64,000 bases of DNA from Paraglaciecola sp. T6c (GTDB lineage: Bacteria; Pseudomonadota; Gammaproteobacteria; Enterobacterales; Alteromonadaceae): NCBI RefSeq assembly GCF_000014225.1, contig NC_008228.1, forward strand, positions 4,898,001 to 4,962,000, read 5' to 3'. Positions 9,273-18,342 of the stretch are shown here, one piece after another. A program made the translations under genes and the position numbers. The notes beneath the pieces are model-generated. The model saw only the letters and a program-made list of their open reading frames with translations. It ran no database searches and was not told where the DNA came from. Positions within the stretch are counted from its first letter, which is position 1. The number at the start of each line of letters is the position of its first letter.

Positions 9273-9429
9273 TTCAAGCCCCTTTATCTATCAAGCGCAG
9301 GAGTGTGAATTAACTGCCCTGTAAAAGCAACGGGCGCTGTTAGGCTTGCCTACGATTTTTTGTATACACTGAAATAATTCATACCAATTCCGGTCTTGTT
9401 TTATCAACAAAATCCATAAGGTAACGCAA

Positions 9430-9687
9430 GTGATAAACAGAAATATTGGGCTATTAAATCAACTTTTTAACCCTACTTTGGTAAAGCGCTCCGTTTTCAC
9501 GGCATTAATCGTTGGCGCAATATTAAATGTGATCAACCAGTATGATGGCATATTTGGTCAAGCACCCATTCAGTGGGGGAATTTAATCTTAACGTTTATC
9601 GTGCCTTACTTTGTCTCGTCTATTTCCGGTATGTTAACCCTACGCCAGTTCGCAAAGCTACACGCCTCAAAACCCACATCAGAGTAA
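9430..9687 (+). CDS. nrtS: NrtS family small membrane protein (nitrate/nitrite transporter type)
   Basis: This 85-residue protein has two transmembrane helices (about residues 20-40 and 48-68). It matches the small NrtS family pattern, with FNPTLVKRSVFTALIVGAI and WGNLILTFIVPYFVSSISG. Family members are annotated as nitrate/nitrite transporters from work in cyanobacteria and marine bacteria; the role here is inferred. The start is a GTG at 9430, preceded by AAGG at a good distance (9418-9421). It is divergent from rarD and appears monocistronic. Confidence 0.75.
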   Translation: MINRNIGLLNQLFNPTLVKRSVFTALIVGAILNVINQYDGIFGQAPIQWGNLILTFIVPYFVSSISGMLTLRQFAKLHASKPTSE

Positions 9688-10062
9688 CCTCACGTTAAAG
9701 TTACGGCTCTGCTCTGACGGTTCTCGTTATCGGCGATGGCCATCGGCTGTGGCTTAAGGCAAGGGTAAGTAAATATTGCAAAAAATCCGCCTAAATCAGC
9801 TCATAGTGGGTAATTTTTTGCTGTTTAAGCCAGCGTAGTTGCATTCCATTTACGAGTAAATGCGCACAATCTCATGCACTTTCTTGGCGTGACACACCTT
9901 ATGCTATAAGGCTTAACGCAATATTCGCTGCAAGACTCGGCTAATGCGCCCGTCGCTCACTCATGCCGCGCCGTCCTTTGGTATACATCCTGCAAAGTAG
10001 GTCTACTTGTTTCATTTCCCCACGTGGATCCACTCAACCTCAAGGTGTAAGACAGGACGCAA
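9688..10062. other. 375-base gap without a recognised gene
   Basis: I see no convincing ORF, RNA gene or strong terminator. The last 40 bases must contain the ribosome-binding region of the next gene. Confidence 0.5.
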
Positions 10063-10635
10063 ATGGTCGCTTACTTCAAAAGCAAAACAAAACAGTTCAT
10101 TGAATCTAAAAACATGTATGCAGTGTTAGTCATGGCTTCATTTTTAGAATCTATTATCGTGCCGATCCCGCTAGAAGCAGTGCTCATTCCATTGATGCAG
10201 GCCAAGCGTGAGAAAATTTGGTTGCTGGCAACGCTTGCCACTGTGGGCTGCATCTTCGGGGCGGTTATTGGCTACGGTGTTGGGTATTTCCTTTTCGACC
10301 AATTCGCTGAACAAATTGCCAGTTGGTTTTCTGATCCTCAGCAATTAGAGAACGTAAAAGCGCAGATGCAACAGCAGGGCTTCTGGTACGTATTGTCCAT
10401 CGGTATCATTCCCGTGCCATTTCAGATTGCGATGCTAGCCGCTGGCGCAGTGAAATATCCCATCGGCATGTTTCTGTTAGCCACTTTAATTGCACGGTCG
10501 CTACGCTATTTCGGATTAGCCTTGTTAGTGAAGCTAACGGGTAACCACGCTGAGGCGTTGTTTAAAAAATATAAGCTCCCCACAGCCATTGGCTTAACCA
10601 TATTGGTCGCCGTTATTTGGTGGATAAAACACTAG
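10063..10635 (+). CDS. VTT-domain (YqaA/DedA-like) inner-membrane protein
   Basis: This 190-residue membrane protein has about five hydrophobic segments and the VTT/SNARE-associated pattern: FLESIIVPIPLEAVLIPLM near the N-terminus, GAVIGYGVGYFLFD, and IIPVPFQIAMLAAGAVKYP. Such proteins are linked to lipid scrambling or proton-dependent export, but the specific function of the YqaA branch is unknown. The formate/nitrite-type transporter gene follows after 13 bases with AAGGAA in between, so the two are probably co-transcribed. Confidence 0.8.
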   Translation: MVAYFKSKTKQFIESKNMYAVLVMASFLESIIVPIPLEAVLIPLMQAKREKIWLLATLATVGCIFGAVIGYGVGYFLFDQFAEQIASWFSDPQQLENVKAQMQQQGFWYVLSIGIIPVPFQIAMLAAGAVKYPIGMFLLATLIARSLRYFGLALLVKLTGNHAEALFKKYKLPTAIGLTILVAVIWWIKH

Positions 10636-10648
10636 CAAGGAAAAACAC

Positions 10649-11572
10649 ATGTCAGATGACTTAGAGCACGGCGAGCACGATCATGAAGCCCGCATCGTTT
10701 CCACCTCAGGAGACCTCTTGTTTAACGAAAGCGCTAAAGAGCGAACCAAAGAGCGTACTCGTGAAAGCCAGGAATATGCTTCCGTCATAGTGAAGCGTGT
10801 CGATGAAACGTTCCGCCATCCAGACGACATACTTGAAAAAGCCATCGATGAAGGCGTTGAGCAGTTAGCTCGGCCCGCCATGTCACTATTTATGTCTGCA
10901 CTGGCCGCTGGCATGATTATTTGTTTCACCGTATTGGCGGTAGGTGTGATGACCACCATAGTGGGCGATCTCTCTACGGGGTTTAACCGTGTTTTGGTTG
11001 CCTTGGTCTATCCGCTGGGTTTCGTAATGTGTATTTTAAGCCGTACTCAGCTTTTTACAGAACACACAGCGACAGCTTTCTACCCAATATTGGACAGGCG
11101 CATCAAAATTGTTCGTATGTTCCGCTTATGGGGGATTGTTATCGCGGGGAACATGTTGGGCGGTGTAATAAGCGCAGGCTTACTCGCCGTGAGCGATGAA
11201 GTGATTCACGCCAGCGAAGGCTACTTCATTATCGCTGAGCATATTTTGTCCTATTCCCCCCTTACACTGTTAACCAGCGCCACCCTTGCTGGTTGGTTAA
11301 TGGCTTTAGGCGCGTGGACAATACTGTCAACGCATTCCACCACCAGCCAGATATTGTGTATTTATATTGTGACTTTCATCATCGGGCTAGGTGGCTTACA
11401 TCACTCTATCGCTGGCTCAGTAGAGCTACTCGTGGGCTATTTCACTTCTGATCAATTGTCGTTCCTTGAGATGCTCAAAGCGCTCTCTGTTGTATTGTTA
11501 GGCAATGCGATTGGCGGCTCGGTATTCGTTGCATTACTGAACTACAGCCACATACGTAAGCTGAATAAATAA
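10649..11572 (+). CDS. Formate/nitrite transporter (FNT) family channel
   Basis: This is a pentameric-channel-type inner-membrane protein for small monovalent anions such as formate or nitrite. A hydrophilic N-terminal extension of about 75 residues, rich in charged residues and reminiscent of the YfdC branch, precedes six transmembrane segments. The segment YPLGFVMCILSRTQLFTEHT matches the FNT signature, and LLGNAIGGSVFVALLNY resembles the C-terminal one. Length is 307 aa. It lies 13 bases behind the VTT-domain gene and is followed by an 11-bp terminator hairpin. Substrate is not predictable from sequence. Confidence 0.85.
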   Translation: MSDDLEHGEHDHEARIVSTSGDLLFNESAKERTKERTRESQEYASVIVKRVDETFRHPDDILEKAIDEGVEQLARPAMSLFMSALAAGMIICFTVLAVGVMTTIVGDLSTGFNRVLVALVYPLGFVMCILSRTQLFTEHTATAFYPILDRRIKIVRMFRLWGIVIAGNMLGGVISAGLLAVSDEVIHASEGYFIIAEHILSYSPLTLLTSATLAGWLMALGAWTILSTHSTTSQILCIYIVTFIIGLGGLHHSIAGSVELLVGYFTSDQLSFLEMLKALSVVLLGNAIGGSVFVALLNYSHIRKLNK

Positions 11573-11579
11573 TCGCTGA

Positions 11580-11605
11580 ACCGCGACAGTATTCACTGTC
11601 GCGGT
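11580..11605. terminator. Perfect 11-bp hairpin after the FNT gene
   Basis: ACCGCGACAGT (11580-11590) and ACTGTCGCGGT (11595-11605) pair perfectly around ATTC. It lies eight bases past the FNT stop and faces the DUF2177 gene, so it may serve both; no T tract follows on the plus strand. Confidence 0.65.
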
Positions 11606-11659
11606 GACTCTGCCGCCATCACGTAGCACTCACTGTTTTTCACTCACCCTTGGCTAGAC

Positions 11660-12055
11660 TCAGCGTCGCGCTAAGCGCCAGCCACAATAACTGCTTAAGC
11701 TGGTTACCACTGTCCCCCAAGCCCAATCTTGCAAGCTTATGCCCAACGGCCAGCCCGCTAATAAAGCGTAATTCGTCATATTATACGCACCATAAGCCGC
11801 TGCACCGAGTACCGCACCAGCCGCAAGTACATGACGTCCATGGGCAGTATCTTTGCGCGGTAGAACAACCAAATACACGATGGCCATGCAGTACAGGCTA
11901 TAAAACACTACCCAAGGCCAAACGTGCACATCTTCTCGCATAAGCCCTTGCATCGCCTGTATGTAGCTATTTTTAGCCACCAAGCCTAGCCATATCGCAT
12001 CTAATAACAAAAACCCCAGTAACGAACCTATGTACGCCTTAACCGCTTGTTTCAT
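11660..12055 (-). CDS. DUF2177 family membrane protein
   Basis: This 131-residue inner-membrane protein has four transmembrane helices. It shows the DUF2177 pattern: LLLDAIWLGLVAKNSY near the start, GAVLGAAAYGAYNMTNYALL in the middle, and a final LQDWAWGTVVTSLSS helix. Function is unknown. GAGGAGG lies just before the ATG. It is transcribed alone, away from the hemerythrin gene. Confidence 0.85.
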   Translation of the reverse strand: MKQAVKAYIGSLLGFLLLDAIWLGLVAKNSYIQAMQGLMREDVHVWPWVVFYSLYCMAIVYLVVLPRKDTAHGRHVLAAGAVLGAAAYGAYNMTNYALLAGWPLGISLQDWAWGTVVTSLSSYCGWRLARR

Positions 12056-12436
12056 ATTTCCTCCTCATTGACCGCAATTATTGACACGCGCTATTCACTC
12101 TTTGATTGGTGCTCTTACAAAGCCTTCCGCGTGTTGCCACTGACACCCTCTGCAGTGCGCATAAACCGCTAGCAGCTACCACTTACAGCTATTACGAAAT
12201 ACGCCCAGAATCGATTCATTGCGACATAAAAGCGCGCCAGCAACGCACACCAAAGACACAGAAATAACTACTGCTAACGTGTAACTTTTACCACGTTAAG
12301 CTTTATTAAAATACGAGTCTCCCAGATAAATCTTATGATTTTCAATTAATTACAAAGTTAACCCTGTTGGTACAAAGCTCGCAAGGAAGAACATTAAGTA
12401 AACGAACAACGAAGCAAAATTAAAAGGAATAAGATA
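12056..12436. other. 381-base divergent intergenic region
   Basis: This holds the start regions of the DUF2177 gene (minus) and the hemerythrin gene (plus). The plus-strand side is A/T rich near 12290-12430. I see no clear operator or hairpin. Confidence 0.5.
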
Positions 12437-12877
12437 ATGAAAATTTTCGAAGCATTGCGTAAAGATCATGACGTTCAACGCGACTTAATGGACAAACTAC
12501 TTAACACGTCAGGTAAAAGCGACGAACGTATTCATGCATTTAAAGCGCTAAAAGATGCACTAGAGAGTCACGCCTTAGCCGAAGAGCGTTATTTTTATGC
12601 GCCCCTGATGGAGTCAGACGACATGGCGGATCAGTCTCGTCATGCCATCGCTGAGCACCATGAAATCGATGAGCTGATCGAGAAACTTGAAGACACAAAC
12701 ATGAGCACCTCAGCATGGTTGGCGCACATGAAAAGTCTTCAGCATTTGGTATTGCACCATTTGGATGACGAAGAGCAGCAGTTCTTCCAAATGGCCGGCA
12801 AAGTACTGAATGAAACGCAAAAGAGTCGTTTGGCCAACAGTTACCGCGAAGAAATGCGCGAACAGCAATCTGCCTAG
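12437..12877 (+). CDS. Hemerythrin HHE-domain protein
   Basis: This 146-residue cytoplasmic protein is a four-helix bundle likely to bind a di-iron centre that senses or stores oxygen, nitric oxide or iron. Candidate ligands are spaced as in HHE proteins: the His of KDHDVQRDLMDK, ESHALAEERYFY, AIAEHHEIDELIE and LVLHHLDDEEQQFF. It stands alone, preceded by AAAAGGAAT before the ATG. The peroxiredoxin-like gene starts 80 bases later in the same direction, so joint expression in an oxidative or nitrosative stress response is plausible (inference). Confidence 0.85.
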   Translation: MKIFEALRKDHDVQRDLMDKLLNTSGKSDERIHAFKALKDALESHALAEERYFYAPLMESDDMADQSRHAIAEHHEIDELIEKLEDTNMSTSAWLAHMKSLQHLVLHHLDDEEQQFFQMAGKVLNETQKSRLANSYREEMREQQSA

Positions 12878-12956
12878 GTAGACATCCGCATTGCGATGGA
12901 GCGCGATGCACAGCTGCTCATCCCATCTCATTAACCAATCCTTAAGGAGGACGACA

Positions 12957-13487
12957 ATGAATTCTGAAAAACTCACCCCAGGCGTCACTTTCCCTGAAAT
13001 TCAGGTATTAGACACCAAAGGCAATATCCAAAGCTTAGTCAGTCCAACAGACGCTGAGCACTGGACTATGGTTGTGGTTTATCGCGGAGTGCACTGCCCA
13101 ATTTGCAGTAAATACCTCACCCAATTGCAAGAAATGCGCTCTCAATTTCAAGACATTAAAGTTGATATTGTGGCCGTGTCCGCTGATTCAGTTGAGCAAC
13201 TTAACACCAAGCTTGATGACGTATCGGTCGAATTCCCGGTATATGCAGGTTTAACCAAAGAGCACATGAGCGCACTTGGGTTGTACCTATCACAGCCGAC
13301 TTCTGAGGCTGAAACCGACCACGACTTCCCTGAGCCTGGCCTATTTGTTGTTAACAGCGACAACAAAGTACAAGTGTTAGAGATTGCCAACAGCCCATTT
13401 GTTCGCCCAGACCTGAATATGTTGGTTTCGGGTTTAGGCTACACGCGCAAGAACGACTACCCAATCCGAGGGACTAAATCGTTCTAA
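12957..13487 (+). CDS. Peroxiredoxin-like (AhpC/TSA-fold) protein
   Basis: This thioredoxin-fold protein of 176 residues is probably a peroxide- or thiol-redox enzyme. The active region VVYRGVHCPICSKYLTQL has a CxxC pair rather than the classical PxxxTxxC peroxiredoxin loop; the first Cys is the likely peroxidatic one. The C-terminal part, PEPGLFVVNSDNKVQVLEI, is the usual beta-sheet edge. I choose ATG 12957 because AAGGAGG at 12944-12950 sits right before it; an upstream in-frame ATG (12891) would add 22 poorly conserved residues. Confidence 0.82.
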   Translation: MNSEKLTPGVTFPEIQVLDTKGNIQSLVSPTDAEHWTMVVVYRGVHCPICSKYLTQLQEMRSQFQDIKVDIVAVSADSVEQLNTKLDDVSVEFPVYAGLTKEHMSALGLYLSQPTSEAETDHDFPEPGLFVVNSDNKVQVLEIANSPFVRPDLNMLVSGLGYTRKNDYPIRGTKSF

Positions 13488-13521
13488 ATTAGGCCATGTT
13501 TATGTGCCAATAACGACCTAT

Positions 13522-13583
13522 GCTACTTTCCTTAAACGCACTTTGCTTTCAACGTAGCAAAGTGCGGGTTTAGGGCGAGTAGC
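13522..13583. terminator. Long hairpin after the peroxiredoxin-like gene
   Basis: CGCACTTTGCT (13537-13547) pairs perfectly with AGCAAAGTGCG (13556-13566). The stem continues outward through TAAAC/GTTTA with a GG bulge and ends with GCTACT (13522) against AGTAGC (13578). No T run follows. Confidence 0.6.
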
Positions 13584-13730
13584 ATCTTTGTATCACAGCG
13601 CATCTAACCTACAGCCTATGCTAGCGTGGGAATAGTAAGAGGAATCGACACTACGACTTGTCACTGCGAAAATCAGAGCGCATTGCGCAACCATAGCCGG
13701 TCGTAGCCATTTATATAGAGGATTAGCATC

Positions 13731-15353
13731 ATGTTTATCGTTAAGTATTATTTAGCAGGTGCGCTGGCTGCACTAGCCTTGGCATACTTCAGCCCAACTC
13801 TATTTGTCAGCGTTCCTCTGGTTTGGATAAGCCTATCTCTGCTTGCTGTGGGTGCAGCATACTTATTACAAAAGCCGGCCATTTTTAGAAAGAAGCAAGA
13901 CGGTTCAATTCCCTTTTATGTGCGCTGGTTATTTATACCCTTTCTCCTTGGCGTTCAGCTCTACAACAGTTGGGCGCGTAAAAACGACAAAGTGCCCGCC
14001 ATTCAAAAAATAGATGATGATTTATTTTTAGCGTGCCGCTTATTTCCAAGCGATGTTGCTTACCTTCAAGAGCTCAACGTCAAAGCTATTTTAGACGTTA
14101 CCGCCGAATTTGACGGACTAGATTGGACAGCCACCTCAGAAGACTTAGCCTACTTAAATGTTCCTGTGCTTGACCACCAAAGCCCTTCGGAAGAGGATTT
14201 AGTTAGCGCAGTAAACTGGATTGAGAATCATCGTCGCGCGGGACGCGGTGTGGTTGTGCATTGCGCCCTAGGTCGTGGCCGCTCGGTATTAGTAATGGCT
14301 GCGTATTTGCTGAGTAAAGACCGCACATTAAGCGTACGCCAAGCCATTGAAAAAATTCAAGATGTGCGAGAAACCGCGCGTCTCAACTCCCACCAGCTTA
14401 GGGCGCTTTGCAAAATTTTTGATAAAGGTGTGCTCACGCCCAAAGCCCCAACATGGTTAATTGCAAACCCAGTATCCGGTGCCGGTAAATGGCCCGAGAA
14501 TCGTGAATTTATCGTACAAAGACTCAGTGCGTCTATGCAGCTAAAAGTGGTAGAAACCTCACCAGACATTAGCGCCTATGACCTAGCGCAACAAGCGATT
14601 GAAGCTGGCGCCACGACTGTGATTGCGTGTGGCGGCGACGGTACATTAACCGAGGTCGCATCGGCTGTGGTGAATACTCAAACTCAATTTGCCATTATCC
14701 CCATGGGAACGGCAAACGCCTTAGCCCACGCGTTATTTGGCAGTAAAACCAAAGTCATGCCGGTAGAGGTCGCTTGTGAGCATATTGAAAATGGCATAGC
14801 GACCAAAATTGATACCGCTAGCTGTAACGATAAACTTGCGTTACTGGTGACCGCCGTCGGCTTTGAACAGAAAATGATTGAAAACGCAGACCGGGAGGAG
14901 AAAAACGAAGGCGGCCAAATGGCTTATATCAGAGCCCTGTGGGAAGCCGTTAATGTGAATGAATCTTTGCAGCTCGACGTTACCATCGACGACGCCCCCA
15001 CACAGCAGATGTCAGTGTGCAGTTTAGTGGTGGCCAATGCTGCGCCATTTACCACAGTATTAGCCCAAGGTGGCGGCGAACCGAATGTGCGAGATGGCTT
15101 TTTGGATTTAACCTGGTTACCCGGTGATGCCACATTCGGGGATCATATGTTCAGTTTGTCTGAATTAATTGCCCCGGGCTTATTTAACTCAGTAGAAGAG
15201 AAAAGCGTGCGTCACCAGCGCATCACAAAAATTCATATCAAGGGCGCCGGCCCGCTTAACTATGTGATTGACGGTGAAACCTATCAAGACGATGAATTAT
15301 TCATCGAGGTAAACCCTGCATCACTGAGTATACTTATCGCCCCTGAGCCGTAG
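13731..15353 (+). CDS. Fusion of dual-specificity phosphatase and diacylglycerol-kinase-type lipid kinase
   Basis: This 540-residue protein joins three parts. Residues 1-80 hold two or three hydrophobic helices that anchor it in the inner membrane. Residues 85-225 form a dual-specificity phosphatase with the CX5R loop VHCALGRGRS (Cys178, Arg184) and an upstream acidic loop. Residues 240-540 are a YegS/DgkB-like lipid kinase with NPVSGAG, the nucleotide loop CGGDGTLTEVASA (near 300) and PMGTANALAHALFG. A membrane enzyme that both phosphorylates and dephosphorylates lipid or inositol-type substrates is a reasonable inference. It is monocistronic, with a hairpin on either side. Confidence 0.85.
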   Translation: MFIVKYYLAGALAALALAYFSPTLFVSVPLVWISLSLLAVGAAYLLQKPAIFRKKQDGSIPFYVRWLFIPFLLGVQLYNSWARKNDKVPAIQKIDDDLFLACRLFPSDVAYLQELNVKAILDVTAEFDGLDWTATSEDLAYLNVPVLDHQSPSEEDLVSAVNWIENHRRAGRGVVVHCALGRGRSVLVMAAYLLSKDRTLSVRQAIEKIQDVRETARLNSHQLRALCKIFDKGVLTPKAPTWLIANPVSGAGKWPENREFIVQRLSASMQLKVVETSPDISAYDLAQQAIEAGATTVIACGGDGTLTEVASAVVNTQTQFAIIPMGTANALAHALFGSKTKVMPVEVACEHIENGIATKIDTASCNDKLALLVTAVGFEQKMIENADREEKNEGGQMAYIRALWEAVNVNESLQLDVTIDDAPTQQMSVCSLVVANAAPFTTVLAQGGGEPNVRDGFLDLTWLPGDATFGDHMFSLSELIAPGLFNSVEEKSVRHQRITKIHIKGAGPLNYVIDGETYQDDELFIEVNPASLSILIAPEP

Positions 15354-15490
15354 CCACCAGTAATAGTCTTGGTTAGGGGGATTAGTAACGAAACGTTCTC
15401 GTTCTATTAATTCTTATACCACAGCCCGGGCGCTAAGCTAGGTGCAAGCGCGAGTACAAGTACAAACACAAACTTTCGCGGTAAAGTGAA

Positions 15491-15524
15491 AAAGGGAAAG
15501 CCAGCGCTTTCCCTTTGTCGTTTT
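15491..15524 (+). terminator. Intrinsic terminator after the phosphatase/lipid-kinase gene
   Basis: AAAGGGAAAG (15491-15500) and CTTTCCCTTT (15507-15516) form a perfect 10-bp stem with a six-base loop, followed by GTCGTTTT. The rest of the 380-base gap to the next gene holds no recognisable gene. Confidence 0.8.
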
Positions 15525-15733
15525 GGCTTATCCATTTCCCCTGTCAGAGCAAAGCCCACCGTGCGCATTTTTTACGCTTCAACCAGTAAATGTTGCTACC
15601 CATAAATATCACCATTGCCTACACCCCTTATTTTTAAAGGGTTGCGACATTGGCATCAGTATTGAATCAAGCCATACATATAACATTAAGAATGCTGACA
15701 CTTTATCAGCCAAACCCTTAAAGAGTATGCCTT

Positions 15734-16279
15734 ATGAATATACTGCCTGATTACATTTTACTAAAGCCAACGCTGACATTATGCATGATTTGCCTATGCT
15801 TATTTGGCTGTAGTTCAGTCACCCCGACTCAATATCAGGCAGCTATGCAAAACGGAGACGAAGGCTACAGCCATATTCAGTTAAGTGAAAATCAATATCG
15901 CGTCGTCTTCAAAGGCAACAAAAATACTGACGAAGAAGAAGCCACCAATTTCGCCCTACTTCACGCCGCTGAGCTCACCAGCGCAAATGGTTACAGCTGG
16001 TTCACCATCGTAGACAGCGATACTGACATCGAAACCAAAGACGTCACCCGCGTAGGACCAAGCACAACAAAGCCCACGCAAGGTGAAACCACCTGCGGTT
16101 TATTAGGCTGTGCCACGCCTTCTTCACCAAATTATGCCGGCGGCGAAGTGACCACCAAACAAGTGAAAGAAAACATCATGTCGTCGCTGCTTATCACTAT
16201 GGGCAAAGGCGAGCCTGAAACACCATTAACCGTATTTGACGCCCAGAAGTTAGCCCAAAACCTACGACCGGCTCATTAG
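15734..16279 (+). CDS. Putative outer-membrane lipoprotein, CC0125/CC1285-like
   Basis: This 181-residue protein carries a signal peptide with a lipobox (CLCLFGCSSV, lipidated Cys26) and so should be anchored in the envelope. The mature part has the pattern QYRVVFKGNKNTDEEEATNFALLHAAELTSANGYSWF, seen as QYRVVFKGN...ATNFALLHAAEL, typical of small lipoproteins of the CC0125/CC1285 group. A short region with CGLLGC could form a disulfide. The function is unknown. It is closed by a strong terminator and is not part of an operon. Confidence 0.72.
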   Translation: MNILPDYILLKPTLTLCMICLCLFGCSSVTPTQYQAAMQNGDEGYSHIQLSENQYRVVFKGNKNTDEEEATNFALLHAAELTSANGYSWFTIVDSDTDIETKDVTRVGPSTTKPTQGETTCGLLGCATPSSPNYAGGEVTTKQVKENIMSSLLITMGKGEPETPLTVFDAQKLAQNLRPAH

Positions 16280-16292
16280 AATTACTGCTGCT

Positions 16293-16357
16293 GCACTGTC
16301 TTACATCCACAGTGCGTTCCCTTTGCGAGTACCTTGTGGTACTCGCTTTTTTCTTTT
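16293..16357 (+). terminator. Tandem hairpins with a strong intrinsic terminator
   Basis: A first 7-bp hairpin (GCACTGT 16293 / ACAGTGC 16309) is followed by GCGAGTACC (16325-16333), TTGT, GGTACTCGC (16338-16346) and a TTTTTTCTTTT run. This is a textbook terminator for the lipoprotein gene. Confidence 0.9.
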
Positions 16358-16378
16358 AACCCACCCTAGGATCAACTC

Positions 16379-17428
16379 ATGGAATTCAAAGCGCTCGGCG
16401 ATTTCTCCTCTTTGATAAATGACAAGCTTCAAAGCTGGTTAGAACAAACCATCGCACACCTACCTAATTTTGTGGTCGCGATTGTGATCACCATAGTGTT
16501 CTCAATACTCGCCAGAGTACTCAGTAAAATGCTTAGGAAAGGTTTACACCGAGCATTGGAATCCCGGCAAATCGCCGATCTACTTGCGTCGATATTTAAA
16601 GCCATTGTGATGTGTACGGGCTTATTTATTGCGCTGGAGTTTTTAGGTCTTTCCGGCACAGTAACCTCACTTCTAGCCGGTGCAGGCATTGTGGGCTTAG
16701 CCATCGGCTTTGCGTTCCAAGACATGACAGAAAACCTGATTGCAGGTATTGCAATGGGAATTAGAAAACCCTTTGAATTAGGCGATGTAGTGCAAGCAGA
16801 GGGCGTGTTTGGCAACGTACGCGCCATTAATTTGCGCAACACCATCGTCGAAACCTTTTTTGGCCAAATCGAGGTTATCCCTAACAAAATCTTGTTTCGC
16901 AATATACTTACTAACTACTCCACGCTGGGTGTTCGCAGGCTAGAGATCCCGGTTGGCATTTCTTATGGCGACGACCCCGCAGCAGCGGCAAAACTGCTCA
17001 CTGATAAAATTAACGAATGTGACTTCGTCATTAAAAAAGAAGAAACCGCCGTTTACGTAGAGAGCTTTGGCGATAGCAGCATTAATATGCTGGTGTGGTT
17101 TTGGATAGACTACCCAGGCGATACCGGTTTTATGGTGGCACGCCATGAGGCAGTTATTTTGATCAAGAAAACCTTAGAAGAAGCCGACTTCCTTATTCCC
17201 TTCCCTATCCGTACTTTGGATTTTGGTGCAAAAGGCGGTGAAAAACTCGATTCAATGCTGGCGAGTCAGCAGAATATGACCAAGGGCAACGCTGCTAACA
17301 AAGGTAATGAAGGCAATGAAAACGGCGAAAGTACGCAGACAAATTCAAAGCAACAAAACTTTGATAAAAACGCCTCTTCCAAAGCAGATGCTCCATCCGA
17401 TAGTGACGGGCAAAGCGCGCAAAATTAA
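16379..17428 (+). CDS. Small-conductance mechanosensitive channel, MscS family
   Basis: This inner-membrane channel opens on membrane tension to release solutes after osmotic downshock. Three transmembrane helices lie at about 25-50, 65-85 and 90-120. The pore helix is clear in SLLAGAGIVGLAIGFAFQDM, followed by the beta domain (DVVQAEGVFGNVRAINLR, FFGQIEVIPNKILF). The C-terminal 55 residues are a low-complexity tail rich in Asn, Ser, Lys and Asp that is not part of the fold. Length is 349 aa, somewhat longer than E. coli MscS because of the tail. Monocistronic, followed by a terminator. Confidence 0.92.
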   Translation: MEFKALGDFSSLINDKLQSWLEQTIAHLPNFVVAIVITIVFSILARVLSKMLRKGLHRALESRQIADLLASIFKAIVMCTGLFIALEFLGLSGTVTSLLAGAGIVGLAIGFAFQDMTENLIAGIAMGIRKPFELGDVVQAEGVFGNVRAINLRNTIVETFFGQIEVIPNKILFRNILTNYSTLGVRRLEIPVGISYGDDPAAAAKLLTDKINECDFVIKKEETAVYVESFGDSSINMLVWFWIDYPGDTGFMVARHEAVILIKKTLEEADFLIPFPIRTLDFGAKGGEKLDSMLASQQNMTKGNAANKGNEGNENGESTQTNSKQQNFDKNASSKADAPSDSDGQSAQN

Positions 17429-17465
17429 GCGCTAGCCACATACAACGAAAGGCTCTCTATCAATT

Positions 17466-17500
17466 AAAGGCACGTTAGCATAACGCTAAAGTGCCTTTTT
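17466..17500 (+). terminator. Intrinsic terminator after the MscS gene
   Basis: AAAGGCAC (17466-17473) pairs with GTGCCTTT (17491-17498), with an inner TTAGC/GCTAA stem, and ends in TTTTT. Confidence 0.88.
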
Positions 17501-17874
17501 CATTTCAGGGGCGTAAACACGCCTCAGCACGCCGAACACTCTAAAATTTAAGCAGCTAACACTTAAGCAGTAACACCCAAGCGATAAAAGCAAATACACG
17601 AGTACTTTATTCAACCATAAATGCAATCTTTACTTGGTATAAAAACAATACCTAAAAATTGATTAACCCTTCGCACTACAGCACGCAACAGTCATTCAAA
17701 AAAACTTATAAAGCACTGATTTTAAACAACAAAAAATAAATTCAATATATTTTAGTCTTAACGTAAAAAGCACTGCGACGTGGTATGGGCGTTGCAACAT
17801 AAATATAGAGAGTAACAAGGTGACGCAAAACTAATTTTGTGGTCACAAAACGTTAATTCAAAAAGGAGTATTCT
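17501..17874. other. A/T-rich leader region of the DUF2383 gene
   Basis: No gene is seen here. The stretch is A/T rich from about 17590 to 17770, as expected of a promoter and long leader. AAAGGAG directly before the ATG at 17875 is a strong ribosome-binding site. Confidence 0.5.
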
Positions 17875-18318
17875 ATGTCTAATCCAAATCATGTTGAAAA
17901 AGTTTCCTCTATTATCAAAGTACTAAACGGCGGTATCGAGTTCTATTCAGACGCCACAGAGAAAGTGGAATCTCAGAGTATCAAAACTGTTTTCCAGCAA
18001 ATGATTAATGACAAGCAAGCTGCCATCACTACCTTGCAGCCCTTCGCCGTAGCTGAAAATGGCGATTACGAAGACGACAGCGCGGTCGCTGTAGATATTA
18101 GAAATATGTACACCAAAGTCATCAGCTCACTCACTTCTAACAGTGACCACACATTCGTGAGTCAACTTGAAGAAGTGGAAGACAAAATACTTGCTGAGCT
18201 GCGCGAGGCGCTTAAAGAAGACCAACCTGCAGCATGCACCATGGCGCTAAATAAAGTATTAACTGACATGAAGCGTAACCATGATCAGATGCGCGCTTTA
18301 CAGAAAAGCACCGCTTAA
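17875..18318 (+). CDS. DUF2383 (PA2169-type) four-helix-bundle protein
   Basis: This 147-residue soluble protein belongs to the ferritin-like PA2169/DUF2383 family. It starts VEKVSSIIKVLNGGIEFYSDA, then has a helix with FQQMINDKQAAITTLQPF, and ends in VLTDMKRNHDQMRALQ. Family members are stress-induced proteins of unknown biochemical role. A strong ribosome-binding site (AAAGGAG) and the long terminator behind it suggest high expression. Confidence 0.82.
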   Translation: MSNPNHVEKVSSIIKVLNGGIEFYSDATEKVESQSIKTVFQQMINDKQAAITTLQPFAVAENGDYEDDSAVAVDIRNMYTKVISSLTSNSDHTFVSQLEEVEDKILAELREALKEDQPAACTMALNKVLTDMKRNHDQMRALQKSTA

Positions 18319-18342
18319 AACATCATCCTTGCTGTTTTAAAT

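Noticed and set aside
12540-12988. Minus-strand frames over the hemerythrin gene
   Set aside because: Complementary shadows, no signal, and the plus-strand gene has clear HHE motifs.
15523-15750. 75-residue plus-strand frame before the lipoprotein gene
   Set aside because: No ribosome-binding site and no recognisable motif; it begins within the preceding terminator and overlaps the lipoprotein start.
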